This document shows positions 44,099 through 53,223 of a stretch of DNA of 64,000 bases, one piece after another; position 1 is the stretch's first letter, and each line of letters begins with the position of its first letter. Origin of the DNA: Streptomyces venezuelae (GTDB taxonomy: Bacteria; Actinomycetota; Actinomycetes; Streptomycetales; Streptomycetaceae); NCBI RefSeq assembly GCF_008642295.1, contig NZ_CP029190.1, forward strand, positions 434,001 to 498,000, in the 5' to 3' direction. The position numbers and the translations under genes are program-made. The notes under the pieces were generated by a model. It was not told where the DNA came from. It ran no database searches and saw only the letters and a list, made by a program, of their open reading frames with translations.

Positions 44099-45226
44099 TC
44101 AGGGGGACGGGAGGTCCGCCAGGGCCGCGAGGCGGGTGCGGTGGTGGGCGGCGGTGCCGAGGGCCAGGGAGTCGGCCTTGGCGCGCTTCAGGTACAGGTG
44201 CGCCGGGTGCTCCCAGGTCATCCCGATGCCGCCGTGCAGTTGTACGCATTCCTCGGCCGCCCGGACCGCGACTCCGGAGCAGTAGGCCTGTGCCACCGAG
44301 ACCACCAGCTCCGTATCGGCCGCTCCGGTCGCCAGCGCGTCGGCGGCGGCCCGGGCGGCTGCCCGGGCGGAGGCCACGTCCAGCCACAGCTGGGCGAGCC
44401 GGTGCTTGAGGGCCTGGAAGGAGCCCACCGGGCGGTTGAACTGGTGCCGGGTGCGGAGGTGGCCGACGGTTTCGGTGAGGCACCAGTCGGCCAGTCCGAG
44501 TTGTTCGGAGGCGAGCAGCCCGGCCCCGGCGAGCAGACCACGGCGGACCGCGTGCCGGGCGGTGGCCGGGTCGGCGAGCAGGGTACCCGCGCCCGGGTGC
44601 GGGGTGACGGTGGCGAGCGGGCGGGTCAGGTCCAGCGGAGTCCGGTCGGCGCGGGTGGCCTCGGCGGCGGGGACCGCGTACAGGCCGGAGTCGGCGAGCA
44701 CCAGGAAGGTGTGCGCGGCGGCTGCGTCCGCAACGGCGGCGACGGGGGCGGTGGGCGGCCCGGCGGGCAGCGGACCGCCGGGGCCGAGGGTGAGCGGCAG
44801 GGCGGGCACGCAGACGGTCCGGCCCGCGGCCAGCTCGCCGAGCAGGGCGGTGGCTCCGGGCGACGCGGGGGCGCAGGCCAGCAGGATCTCGGTGGCCACG
44901 ACCGCACTGGTCAGGTAGGGGGCCGGGGTCACGGACCGGCCCAGTTCCTCCAGGACCACGGCGGCCTCGCGGTGGCTCGCACCCTGGCCGCCGAGTTTCT
45001 CGGGGACGAGCAGCCCGGCCGCGCCGATGCCGGTGGCGAGGGTGTTCCACAGCTCGGGGTCGTAGGGGCGGTCCTGTTCGAGGCGGGCCAGGACGGCGGC
45101 CGGGGAGCTGCGGTCGGCCAGCAGGGACCGTACGGCGGCGCGGAGTTCGTCCTCGGTGTCGGAGTAGAGGAGATCCGCGGGCGCGGCGGATGCGGCGGAA
45201 GCGGCGGATGCGGTGGATGCGGTCAT
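44099..45226 (-). CDS. Acyl-CoA dehydrogenase (second subunit-like)
   Basis: FAD-dependent desaturation of acyl-CoA; 375 residues. The C-terminal domain is well kept: TRHQFNRPVGSFQALKHRLAQLWLDV and QLHGGIGMTWEHPAHLYLKRA. The N-terminal half is shorter and more diverged than usual, with an Ala-rich start. The gene overlaps the upstream dehydrogenase by four bases (ATGA), and such pairs often form alpha2beta2 enzymes in which one partner has lost the catalytic base, as in steroid side-chain catabolism. It is last in a three-gene operon. Confidence 0.9.
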   Translation of the reverse strand: MTASTASAASAASAAPADLLYSDTEDELRAAVRSLLADRSSPAAVLARLEQDRPYDPELWNTLATGIGAAGLLVPEKLGGQGASHREAAVVLEELGRSVTPAPYLTSAVVATEILLACAPASPGATALLGELAAGRTVCVPALPLTLGPGGPLPAGPPTAPVAAVADAAAAHTFLVLADSGLYAVPAAEATRADRTPLDLTRPLATVTPHPGAGTLLADPATARHAVRRGLLAGAGLLASEQLGLADWCLTETVGHLRTRHQFNRPVGSFQALKHRLAQLWLDVASARAAARAAADALATGAADTELVVSVAQAYCSGVAVRAAEECVQLHGGIGMTWEHPAHLYLKRAKADSLALGTAAHHRTRLAALADLPSP

Positions 45227-46434
45227 CGGGCGAGGTCCTTCCAGGGGAGGTCCTTGTCGTCACGGGGTTCGGACGGCAGGCCGAGGACCCGCTCGGCGAC
45301 GATGTTGAGGAGGACCTCGCTGGTGCCTCCTTCGATGGAATTGCCCTTCGCCCGCAGGTAGCGGTAGCCGGCGTCGCGGCCGGTGAAGTCGACCAGTTCG
45401 GGCCGGCGCATCGTCCAGTCCCCGTACAACAGGCCTTCCTCCGCGAGGAGTTCGACTTCCAGGCCGCTGATCTCCTGGTTGAGGCGGGCGAAGGTGAGCT
45501 TCATGCCAGAGCCCTCGGGGCCGGGCCGGCCGGCCGCGAGCTGCTGGCGCAGCCGCTCGGCGGCGAGCCGGGCGACCTCGGCCTCGGTCCAGAGGGTGAG
45601 CAGCCGGTCGTGCAGGGCGTGGGTGCGGAGTTCGGGACGGGCCCGCCAGGCGGCGGCGACCGGGGCGATCATGCCGCCTTCGCGCGGGATCCGCATGCCG
45701 CCGATGGAGACGCGTTCGTTCATCAGGGTGGTGCGGGCGACCTCCCAGCCCTGGCCGACGGCACCGAGCCGGTGGCTGTCGGGGATGCGGACGCCGGTGA
45801 GGAAGACCTCGTTGAACTCGGCCTCGCCGGTGATCTGGCGGAGCGGGCGGACCTCCACGCCGGGGTCGGTCATATCGCAGAGGAAGTACGTGATGCCCTG
45901 GTGTTTGGGCAGGTCGGGGTCGGTGCGGGCGATGAGGATGGCCCATCGGGCGGTGTGTGCGCTGGAGGTCCACACCTTCTGGCCGTCCACCACCCAGGTG
46001 TCCCCGTCGCGTACCGCGCGGGTGCCGAGGGCGGCGAGGTCGGAGCCGGCTCCGGGTTCACTGAAGAGCTGGCACCAGACCTCCTCGCCCACCCACAGGG
46101 GGCGCAGGAAGCGCTGCTTCTGTTCTTCGGTGCCGTAGGCGAGGATTGTCGGGGCTGCCATGCCGAGGCCGATGCCGATCCGGCGCGGGTCGTTGTCGGG
46201 GGCGCCGGCGGCTTCGAGTTCGGCGTCGACGACGGCCTGGAGGGTACGGGAGGCGGCCAGTCCGCCGAGGCCTTCGGGGTAGTGGACCCAGGCGAGTCCG
46301 GCGTCGAACCGGGCCCGCAGGAAGGTGGCGCGGTCGGTGTCGGCGGGCGGGTGAGCGGCGAGGAACTCCCGGGTGCGGGCGGTCAGTTCGGCCGCGGTGG
46401 GAGACGTGGGAGGCGTGGGAGGCGTGGCGCTCAT
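45223..46434 (-). CDS. Acyl-CoA dehydrogenase
   Basis: A 403-residue dehydrogenase with the family marks: WCQLFSEPGAGSDLAALGTRA (FAD/substrate), WTSSAHTARWAILIARTD, and the C-terminal IEGGTSEVLLNIVAERVLGLP. It is of the FadE17/IpdE-like group that pairs with a second subunit, here the next gene. ATG 46434 overlaps the preceding quinone-oxidoreductase stop by four bases. A fatty-acid or steroid-side-chain CoA ester is the likely substrate. Confidence 0.93.
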   Translation of the reverse strand: MSATPPTPPTSPTAAELTARTREFLAAHPPADTDRATFLRARFDAGLAWVHYPEGLGGLAASRTLQAVVDAELEAAGAPDNDPRRIGIGLGMAAPTILAYGTEEQKQRFLRPLWVGEEVWCQLFSEPGAGSDLAALGTRAVRDGDTWVVDGQKVWTSSAHTARWAILIARTDPDLPKHQGITYFLCDMTDPGVEVRPLRQITGEAEFNEVFLTGVRIPDSHRLGAVGQGWEVARTTLMNERVSIGGMRIPREGGMIAPVAAAWRARPELRTHALHDRLLTLWTEAEVARLAAERLRQQLAAGRPGPEGSGMKLTFARLNQEISGLEVELLAEEGLLYGDWTMRRPELVDFTGRDAGYRYLRAKGNSIEGGTSEVLLNIVAERVLGLPSEPRDDKDLPWKDLAR

Positions 46435-47429
46435 CGGGCGGCTCCTGGGGCTGCTGTTGCCGCCGCTGCCGCTCCGGACGGCAGGACGACCAGCCGGCCG
46501 GTGGTGCTGCCGTCCGCGAGGCGCTGGACTGCGTCGGCGGCTCCGGCCAGTGGAACGCGTTCGCTGATCAGGGGTTTGATGGCCCCTTCGGCCGCGAGCC
46601 GGGTCAGTTCGGTGTGGCAGGCGCGGACGGATCCGGGGTCCTTGGCGGCGTACAGGCCCCAGTGGAGGCCCAGCAGCGAGTAGTTCTTGACCAGGGCGTG
46701 GCTGAGGGCGGGGGCGGTGATGGCGCCGCCGGCGAAGCCGACGATGACGATCCGGCCTTCGAAGGCCACGCATTTGGCGGAGGCGGTGTGGGCGTCGCCG
46801 CCGACCGGGTCGTAGACCACGTCGGCGCCGCGCCCGCCGGTGAACTCCTTGACCCGTGCGGCGATGTCCTCGCCGGTGCGGTCGATGACCAGGTCGCAGC
46901 CGAGTTCTTCGGCGGTGCGGACCTTGTCCTTGCCGCCGGCCACGCCGATGACGGTGGCCCCGGCGGCCTTGCCGAGCTGGACGGCGGCGCTGCCGACGCC
47001 GCCGGCCGCGGCGTGGACGAGGAGGGTTTCGCCGGGTTGCAGGGCGGCCCGGCGGTGCAGGCCGAACCACCCGGTCTGATAGCCGATGTGGAGGGCGGCG
47101 GCCTCGGCGTCGTCGAGGGAGTCGGGGGCGGGGAGCAGGGCGGCCTCGGGGGCGGTGACGTACTCGGCGAAGCCTCCGTGGGGGAGGCTGGGATTGGCGA
47201 TGACCCGGCGGCCGTCCTCGGTCTCACCGCAGATCTCCACGCCGGGGGTGAAGGGCAGCGACGGGCGGATCTGGTACTGGCCGCGGCAGAGCAGGGCATC
47301 GGGGAAGTTGATGTTGGCCGCGCGCACCCTGAGCCTCACCTCGCCCTCGCGGGGCTCGGGCTCCGGGACCTCCTCGAGCCGCATGACCTCGCGGGGCTCG
47401 CCGTGGGTGTGTACTCGCCATGCCTGCAT
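46431..47429 (-). CDS. NADPH:quinone oxidoreductase (zinc-free MDR family)
   Basis: A 332-residue MDR-superfamily reductase. The GroES-like N-terminal domain contains RAANINFPDALLCRGQYQ, and the Rossmann domain LVHAAAGGVGSAAVQLGKA binds NADPH. The zinc-ligand cysteines of alcohol dehydrogenases are absent, as in quinone or enoyl reductases. First gene of an operon with two acyl-CoA dehydrogenases, so it could reduce an enoyl-CoA or accept their electrons indirectly. A palindrome overlapping its -10 lies 43-59 bp upstream. Confidence 0.9.
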   Translation of the reverse strand: MQAWRVHTHGEPREVMRLEEVPEPEPREGEVRLRVRAANINFPDALLCRGQYQIRPSLPFTPGVEICGETEDGRRVIANPSLPHGGFAEYVTAPEAALLPAPDSLDDAEAAALHIGYQTGWFGLHRRAALQPGETLLVHAAAGGVGSAAVQLGKAAGATVIGVAGGKDKVRTAEELGCDLVIDRTGEDIAARVKEFTGGRGADVVYDPVGGDAHTASAKCVAFEGRIVIVGFAGGAITAPALSHALVKNYSLLGLHWGLYAAKDPGSVRACHTELTRLAAEGAIKPLISERVPLAGAADAVQRLADGSTTGRLVVLPSGAAAAATAAPGAAR

Positions 47430-47471
47430 CCGGGGCCTCCAGCCGCCGTCGAGGGATCACGCTCCGCGGGC

Positions 47472-47488
47472 ATACTAAGCGGTCGCTT
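47472..47488 (-). promoter_or_regulatory. Promoter -10 TAGTAT overlapped by AAGCGGTCGCTT operator
   Basis: On the minus strand TAGTAT (47477-47472) is a good -10 box. Directly against it lies AAGCG-GT-CGCTT (47477-47488), an inverted repeat of the kind TetR-family fatty-acid regulators bind. Repression of the oxidoreductase/acyl-CoA dehydrogenase operon is likely. Confidence 0.6.
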
Positions 47489-47761
47489 GCGTCGTTGGGA
47501 ACAGTACGGGGCGCGGGCCGTCCCCGGCGGGCCGGCCACGTTCCGGCCCGGTGATCGCGCAGCCTAGCCGGGTGCTGCCGGGGCGGCCCCTCACCGGCCG
47601 GGCCGGGCGCTGCCCCGGGGCGGCACAGCACCGCGTACCGCCCGGAATCGGTCCGTCTGGAGCCGGATCCGGGCAATCCGTAGCGGTATGCGCCATTCCG
47701 GGTCCATGCCCGCCGATCACCGGGCAACATGATCTTCCGCACACCTGAACGAGGGGGAGAG
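47489..47761. other. Divergent intergenic region, nothing else recognised
   Basis: Beyond the operator just described, this stretch before the secreted protein gene contains GC-rich partial inverted repeats (around 47570-47630) and no credible open frame. Confidence 0.4.
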
Positions 47762-48892
47762 ATGAGGAAATCCATGGCGGCCGGCGCCGCCGCGGTCGCG
47801 CTGGCCGCACTGATCGGCACGACCGGTCCGGCATCCGCGGCGGGCCCGGTCTCCGGGTCCGGCACGACGGCCGGCGCCTGCAAGCCCGGCCTGTCGGTCC
47901 TGGGAGCGCTGCCGGGCCCGGAGGCCGGGTGGCTCAAGGAGGGCGTCCGCGCCCTGGGCAAGGGCAACCTGTCGGTGGGCTCGTCCCGGGCCAAGGCCGT
48001 GTACTGGACCGGCACCACGGTGCGGCGGGTGCCGGTGCCCGACGCCCAGGCGAGCGGCGAGCTGCTCGCGGTGAACGCGAACGGCCTGATGGCGGGCCGC
48101 TACACGCCCACCGGCTCCTCCGTTCCGGTGGCCTTCACCTACCGGGCGGGCGATGCCGCGGTGACCCCGCTGCCCGCCGGGACGAACGGCTCGGTGGGCC
48201 TGGACCTGAACGACTCCGGCCGCGTGGTGGCCGCCGGCTCCGGCCTGCAGAGCCTCCTGGTCGTCGCGAACGGCACGGTGGAGCGGACGCTGACCTTCCC
48301 GGAGGGAATCGGAGCGGACGCCCGGGTGGAGCACCTCGGTGGCATCAACGCCCGCGGTGACGTGGTGGCCACCGTGAACTGGCCGGAACCGGACACCGGC
48401 GGCCGGGTCGAGCACTCCGTACCCGTGCTGTGGCCCGGCGACGGCGGGCCGGCCCGGCTCCTGACCGCCACCGGCAACACCAGCTGGGTGGCGGATATCG
48501 CGGCGGACGGCACGGTCGTCGGCAGCGACTGGTTCGGGTTCGGCTACGAGTGGCGCCCGCGGGTGTGGGCCGCGGCGGACGGCGGCGTCGGATCCTCGCC
48601 GGCCCCGTTGAGCACCCACTCGTCCACCAGCCTGGACGGGATCAGCCCGACCACGGGCGTGGTCGCCGGGACGGCCCGGGTACACATCGACGACCTGCAG
48701 CTGACCGAGCAGGCGGTGCTCTGGCCGGGGTCCGGCCCGGTACTGGCCCTGCCCCGGCTGGCGGCCGGCAAGGCCTCCGAAGGGGTGGCGGTATCGGACG
48801 ACGACCGGGTCGGCGGCAGCGCGGTCAACGCCAACGGCAAAACCCGGGCGGTCATCTGGAAGTGCGCCTCCGCGCAGGCCTACACGCCGTAG
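47762..48892 (+). CDS. Secreted protein of unknown function with internal repeats
   Basis: A 376-residue exported protein. A signal peptide (1-32) is followed by blocks with a weak common pattern, for example LLAVNANGLMAGRY, GLDLNDSGRVVAAG, HLGGINARGDVVATV and ADIAADGTVVGS. The N/D-x-x-G-x-V/I-V-G pattern every 45-50 residues resembles HAF-type extracellular repeats and propellers. There is a single Cys near each end. ATG 47762 has GGGGGAG close by; ATG 47774 is an alternative. The function is not recognised. Confidence 0.75.
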   Translation: MRKSMAAGAAAVALAALIGTTGPASAAGPVSGSGTTAGACKPGLSVLGALPGPEAGWLKEGVRALGKGNLSVGSSRAKAVYWTGTTVRRVPVPDAQASGELLAVNANGLMAGRYTPTGSSVPVAFTYRAGDAAVTPLPAGTNGSVGLDLNDSGRVVAAGSGLQSLLVVANGTVERTLTFPEGIGADARVEHLGGINARGDVVATVNWPEPDTGGRVEHSVPVLWPGDGGPARLLTATGNTSWVADIAADGTVVGSDWFGFGYEWRPRVWAAADGGVGSSPAPLSTHSSTSLDGISPTTGVVAGTARVHIDDLQLTEQAVLWPGSGPVLALPRLAAGKASEGVAVSDDDRVGGSAVNANGKTRAVIWKCASAQAYTP

Positions 48893-49014
48893 CCGGGCGG
48901 AACTCCGGCACCCACGTGCCGGGCGGCCCGGGACCGGGGCCGGAGGCCGGCGCCCCGGGCGCCGGAGGTTCGTGGGTCTGGTGATCTGCGGCTGGGTGCG
49001 CTACGGATGCCCGC

Positions 49015-49923
49015 ATGACCGATACGTCCTCGACCCCGCCCCGGCCTCCCGGACTCCCCGGCCCGCCGCCGCTCGGGGCCGCCGCGCTGCCCGCCGGCAC
49101 GTACGCCGGGCAGCTGGTGCTGGTCACCGGGGGTGGGAGCGGGCTGGGGAAGGCCATGGCCGCCGAGTTCGGGCGGCTGGGGGCGGATCTGGTGATCGCC
49201 GGCCGGCGGGCGGGGCAGCTGGAGGCGGCCCGGGCCGAGTTGGCTGCGGTACCCGGCGCGGGCCGGGTGTCGGTCGCCGTCTGTGACATCCGCGAACCGG
49301 AGCAGGTGGCGGCGGCGTTCGATGCCGCCGGCCGTCTTCCCGACGTCCTGGTGAACAATGCCGCCGCCAACTTCCCCAGCCCCGCCGAGGACCTCTCCCC
49401 CAACGCCTGGCGGGCGGTCGTGGACATCACCCTCACCGGCACCTGGTTCACCACCCGCGAGTTCGGCCGCCGCCACCTCGCCGCCGGTACGCCCGGCTCC
49501 ATCATCAACGTCGGCGCCTCGTACGCCTGGACCGGCGGTCCGGGCTTCGCCCACAGCTCTGCCGCCAAGGCCGGGGTGAAGAACCTCGTGGAGACCCTCG
49601 CCGTGGAGTGGGGGCCGTACGGGATCCAGGTCAACGGGCTGGTGCCGGGGCTGGTCCCGCACGAGGACATGACCGCCGACATCCGGGACGGACTCGACCG
49701 CGCAGCGGCGGCCCCCGGCGCCCGGGACGCGCGGCAGCCGGCGCTGCGGGTCGGCCTGCCTCGCGAACTGGGCTGGGCCGCCACCTTCCTGGCCTCCCCG
49801 TACGCCCGCTTCATCACGGGCCACACCCTGGTGGTGGACGGAGCGAACTGGCAGCGCCGGTCCCTGGTGAACCCCGAGGTGGTCACGGTCCGCGAGCAGC
49901 TCGGGCGGGGCCCGTTCCGATGA
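49015..49923 (+). CDS. SDR oxidoreductase, probably 2,4-dienoyl-CoA reductase
   Basis: A 302-residue short-chain dehydrogenase. TGGGSGLG binds NADPH and LVNNAA is the central motif. The classical Y-x3-K is absent: Lys185 is preceded four residues earlier by Ser181, and a Tyr lies 15 residues before it (Tyr170). This Tyr/Ser/Lys layout is exactly that of mammalian 2,4-dienoyl-CoA reductase (Tyr199, Ser210, Lys214), which processes unsaturated fatty acids. A Pro-rich N-terminal extension is present. The enoyl-CoA hydratase gene converges on it. Confidence 0.88.
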   Translation: MTDTSSTPPRPPGLPGPPPLGAAALPAGTYAGQLVLVTGGGSGLGKAMAAEFGRLGADLVIAGRRAGQLEAARAELAAVPGAGRVSVAVCDIREPEQVAAAFDAAGRLPDVLVNNAAANFPSPAEDLSPNAWRAVVDITLTGTWFTTREFGRRHLAAGTPGSIINVGASYAWTGGPGFAHSSAAKAGVKNLVETLAVEWGPYGIQVNGLVPGLVPHEDMTADIRDGLDRAAAAPGARDARQPALRVGLPRELGWAATFLASPYARFITGHTLVVDGANWQRRSLVNPEVVTVREQLGRGPFR

Positions 49924-49971
49924 CCGGCGCCCGCCGCCCGCCGCCCGCCGTCAGACGTCAGTTCTCGGACG

Positions 49972-50805
49972 TCAGCCGCCCGTGAAGTGCGGGGGGCGGC
50001 GGGCCGCCTTGGCCGTGTAGCCCTCGCGGCAGTCCTCCGAGGTGAGGGTGAGGGCGGCGGTCATCGCGACCCGGTCCAGGGCCGCGGGCAGCGCGGCATC
50101 CGCGTACGCGTCCACCGCCCGCTTGATCCCCTGTACCGCGAGCGGCGCATTGCCCGCGATCTCGGCCGCCAGGGCCTCGGCCGCGCCGTCCAGCTCGGGA
50201 CGCGGTACCACCAGTTGGACCAGGTTGAGCCGCTCGGCCGTGCCCGCGTCGATCCGGCGGCCGGTCAGCGCCAGCAGTTTGGCCCAGCCGGCCCCGGCCT
50301 CGCGGGCGATGCGGAGATCGCCGCCCGCGTCCACCGCGACGCCCAGCCCGGCCTCGGGGAGGGCGAACACCGCGTCCTCGGCGGCGATCCGGATGTCGGC
50401 CATCAGGGCCAGTTCGAAGCCGAAGCCCAGGCAGTACCCCTGAACCGCCGCGATCACCGGCTGCGGGAGCCGGGCCAGCACGGTGAAGCGCTCGTGCACC
50501 CAGCGGATGCCCTCGTAGTAGTTCCGGGTACGGGCGGCGGGCGTGTCCCCGGTGATGGCGCCGCCGGGGGCGGTCACATCGATGCCCGCGCAGAAGGCGC
50601 GGCCCTCGGCACGCAGCAGCACCACCCGGACCGCCTCGTCGAACCGGATGCGGTCGGCGAGCAGTCCCAGCTGCCGGGTCGACTCCCAGCTCCAGCCGTT
50701 GAGCCGGTCCGGGCGGCAGAGGGTGAGGACCGCGCATCCGTCCGCGATGTCGAGACGGATGCGCTCCTCGCCCTCGGCGATCTCCGTGGACAGCGTGTCG
50801 ATCAC
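49972..50805 (-). CDS. Enoyl-CoA hydratase/isomerase family protein
   Basis: Crotonase-fold enzyme of 277 residues acting in fatty-acid beta-oxidation or related CoA chemistry. CAGIDVT and the oxyanion-hole segment GYCLGFGFELALMADIRIA are typical, and PEAGLGVAVDAGGDLRIAR follows with possible catalytic acids. The delta3,5-delta2,4-dienoyl-CoA isomerase group has Asp residues in this place, which would suit the neighbouring dienoyl reductase, but this is inference. GTG 50805 is used. A complex palindromic operator lies 24-60 bp upstream. Confidence 0.88.
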   Translation of the reverse strand: MIDTLSTEIAEGEERIRLDIADGCAVLTLCRPDRLNGWSWESTRQLGLLADRIRFDEAVRVVLLRAEGRAFCAGIDVTAPGGAITGDTPAARTRNYYEGIRWVHERFTVLARLPQPVIAAVQGYCLGFGFELALMADIRIAAEDAVFALPEAGLGVAVDAGGDLRIAREAGAGWAKLLALTGRRIDAGTAERLNLVQLVVPRPELDGAAEALAAEIAGNAPLAVQGIKRAVDAYADAALPAALDRVAMTAALTLTSEDCREGYTAKAARRPPHFTGG

Positions 50806-50828
50806 CGGGCGCCCCTCCCCGCAACAAC

Positions 50829-50865
50829 ATCTGACGCAACGTCATACGCATCGGATGCGTCAGAT
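50829..50865. promoter_or_regulatory. Nested palindromes upstream of the enoyl-CoA hydratase gene
   Basis: ATCTGACGCA (50829-50838) and TGCGTCAGAT (50856-50865) form outer 10-bp arms. Within lie TGACG-CAA-CGTCA (50832-50844) and ACGCAT-CGG-ATGCGT (50846-50860). Such paired palindromes suit two repressor dimers on one promoter. Confidence 0.62.
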
Positions 50866-50879
50866 TATGCCGGGTCCGG

Positions 50880-51677
50880 TCAGCGGGGGAAGACCTCGAA
50901 CGGCACGGCGGGCCGGCCGCCGAAGCGGGCCGAGGCCTGCTGTGCATTGCCGGTGAGGAAGGTCCGGCAGTACGTCTCCGGGTCCTCCTCCGTGAGCACC
51001 TCGATATACGCCTTGTGCTCCATCAGGGACCGTACCGAACGCTCCAGCCCCGGGCCGGCGTCCGCCGCGTGCGTCGGCGTGCTCGATCCGGCCACCGCCA
51101 CCCACCGCACCCCGTTCCAGGGCTCCAGGCCCTGCTCGGCGATGAGTTCGGGGAAGATCCAGCGGTTGCCCGCGTCGGCCGCCGCGTCCAGGGTGGCCCG
51201 GCCGACCGCCCGGTGGTCCGGGGTGTTCCAGTAGCCGCCCGGCCCGGGCCCCCAAACTTCCCGGTGGTTGAGGGTGATGACCAGCTCGGGCCGGTGCCGC
51301 CGGATGGCTGCCGCGATGTCCCGGCGCAGGTCCAGTCCGTACTCGATGATGCCGTCCCGGTGGTCCAGGAACTCCACTGCGGACACGCCGACCACGGCGG
51401 CGCTGGCCCGCTGCTCGGCCTCGCGCAGCGGTGCGCACTCCTCGGGGGCGATGGTGTCGATGCCGGCCTCGCCCCGGGTGGCCAGCAGGTAGACCACCTC
51501 CCGGCCGCCGTCCGTCCAGTCCGCGATGGCCGCGGCGCAGCCGTACTCGAGGTCGTCGGGGTGGGCGACGACGGCGAGGGCGCGCTGCCAGTCCGTGGGC
51601 ATGGGGGCGAGCTGCTCCGGGCCCTGCTCCGGGCCCTGGTTCCGGCGGCCCTCTTCCTGATCCGTGTGCTCCGTCAT
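50880..51677 (-). CDS. PIG-L family deacetylase
   Basis: Zinc-dependent deacetylase of the LmbE/MshB fold, 265 residues. The zinc motif is VVAHPDDLEYGC, and the second His is in NTPDHRAVG. GEAGID and NHREVWGP are family-typical. Relatives deacetylate GlcNAc-inositol in mycothiol synthesis, teicoplanin or other glycosides. The N-terminal Gln/Glu/Pro-rich 25 residues may not be translated; ATG 51602 is an alternative start. It is placed between an S33 peptidase and an enoyl-CoA hydratase on the same strand, without clear shared function. Confidence 0.9.
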   Translation of the reverse strand: MTEHTDQEEGRRNQGPEQGPEQLAPMPTDWQRALAVVAHPDDLEYGCAAAIADWTDGGREVVYLLATRGEAGIDTIAPEECAPLREAEQRASAAVVGVSAVEFLDHRDGIIEYGLDLRRDIAAAIRRHRPELVITLNHREVWGPGPGGYWNTPDHRAVGRATLDAAADAGNRWIFPELIAEQGLEPWNGVRWVAVAGSSTPTHAADAGPGLERSVRSLMEHKAYIEVLTEEDPETYCRTFLTGNAQQASARFGGRPAVPFEVFPR

Positions 51678-51762
51678 GATCCGCAGAATAGGCGACCCGG
51701 CCCGGCGCGGACCGGCGCGACGGCAGCCGCCGGCCGGAGTCCGTCAGGTCCGCCGGGCCGGC

Positions 51763-53091
51763 TCAGGCCTCGTCGCGGACCAGGGCCAGCAGGCGGTCCA
51801 GGACGCGGGGGCCGCCGGCCCGGACACCGTCGTGTTCGAACTCGTCGGTGACCCAGGTGCGCAGGCCGCGGATGGCCCGCGCGGTCTCCAGGGAGTGGGC
51901 CGTGTCCACGTACATGTCGTCGTGGTAGACGGCTGCGGCCACCGGCACCTCGTTGGCCGCGAGCCGGGCCGGGTCGTAGAGGGGGGTCCAGCCGGTGCGG
52001 GCGGCGAGGAGTTCGGCGGTCTCGCGGAGCGGTTCGAGCGCCGGGTCGGTGGTGAAGTGCCAGGGGTGGATGGTCTCCCCGGTGAAGAGGAGCGGCTCGT
52101 CCCCGGCCAGGGCGGCGGTCGGGTCGAAGCGGGGGTGCCGGGCTCGGATCCGTTCGGCGGCCCAGCCGGTGGGGGCGGCCGGGTCCTGGGCGTAGATGGA
52201 CTCGTGGAGCAGGGCGTAGAGGGGGTGCCCGGCGAAGGACAGCTGGCCGCGTACGCCCTCCAGGAAGGCGTCGGAGAGGGCCGGGCCGGCCGGAGTGGCG
52301 ACGAAGGCGTTTTCCATCAGGTAGTGCAGCTGGTGGCTGCCGTCGCCGGTGCCGAGGAGCATGCCGAGGGACTGGAAGGCCTCGGCGGTGAGGCGGTGGC
52401 CGCCGGGGATGACGGCGGGCCGCTCGGCGAGGTGCGCGGCGATCCGGCGGGCGCGTTCCACGTCCATCGGGTAGCGGGCGTAGTGGGCCTGGTTCTTGCG
52501 CTCGATCCGGGGGAAGGCGGCGGCGTACACCTGGTCGGCGGTGGCCGTCAGGCCGGGCAGGCCGCCGGTGATCAGGGCGGTGGCCAGGCCTTCGGGAGCG
52601 GTGGAGAGGTAGCGGGTGGTGCAGAACCCGCCGAAGCTCTGGCCGAGCACGGTCCAGGGGGCGCCGCCGGTCAGGGCGGGCCGGATGGCCTCGCAGTCGC
52701 GGACGATGGAGTCGGCGCGGAAGTGGGCCAGGTACTCGGCCTGTTGGGCGGGGGTGCCGCGGAGCGGCAGGGTCTGCCGGTTGGCGGGGGTGGACCGGCC
52801 GGTGCCGCGCTGGTCCAGGAGAAGCACCCGGTACTCGGTCAGGGCCCGCTCCAGCCAGGCCTGCCGGCCGGTGAACCGGCGGGCGCCGAAGCCGGGGCCG
52901 CCCTCGAGATAGAGCAGCCAGGGCAGCCCCTCCGGGTCCTTGCCGGCCGCGACCACTTCACGGGCGTACAACTCGATACGGTCGCCACTGCCGGGGCGAT
53001 CGTGATCGAGCGGCACCTCGAAGTGGTGGTCGGTGAGGACCACTCCGGGCTGGCGGTAGCGAGCGGCGGCAGGGCGGTGGCTGCTGGTCAC
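51763..53091 (-). CDS. Alpha/beta hydrolase, proline-iminopeptidase-like (S33)
   Basis: A 442-residue cytosolic hydrolase. LLYLEGGPGFG provides the oxyanion hole and LLLDQRGTGRS the next signature, both typical of S33 prolyl aminopeptidases; the nucleophile is Ser152 in GQSFGG. A long helical cap (about 190-330) precedes the acid. The catalytic His appears to be in the last 30 residues (EFEHDGVR). GTG 53091 is the first plausible start. It would release N-terminal proline from peptides. Confidence 0.9.
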   Translation of the reverse strand: MTSSHRPAAARYRQPGVVLTDHHFEVPLDHDRPGSGDRIELYAREVVAAGKDPEGLPWLLYLEGGPGFGARRFTGRQAWLERALTEYRVLLLDQRGTGRSTPANRQTLPLRGTPAQQAEYLAHFRADSIVRDCEAIRPALTGGAPWTVLGQSFGGFCTTRYLSTAPEGLATALITGGLPGLTATADQVYAAAFPRIERKNQAHYARYPMDVERARRIAAHLAERPAVIPGGHRLTAEAFQSLGMLLGTGDGSHQLHYLMENAFVATPAGPALSDAFLEGVRGQLSFAGHPLYALLHESIYAQDPAAPTGWAAERIRARHPRFDPTAALAGDEPLLFTGETIHPWHFTTDPALEPLRETAELLAARTGWTPLYDPARLAANEVPVAAAVYHDDMYVDTAHSLETARAIRGLRTWVTDEFEHDGVRAGGPRVLDRLLALVRDEA

Positions 53092-53223
53092 GGGTGGTCC
53101 AGGTGTGCGGCGGTACGGGCGGTGCGGCGAGTCTAGTACGGGGCCGGGGCCCGCAAAATCCGGTGGGTCCTTCGCCGTGGGCGAGGCACAATTCCCGGGG
53201 AATCGGGGCGAGGGGGAGCTTGT

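Noticed and set aside
49540..49575. SDR protein judged inactive because Y-x3-K is missing
   Set aside because: The Tyr at -15 and Ser at -4 from the Lys match the 2,4-dienoyl-CoA reductase active site, so it is probably active.
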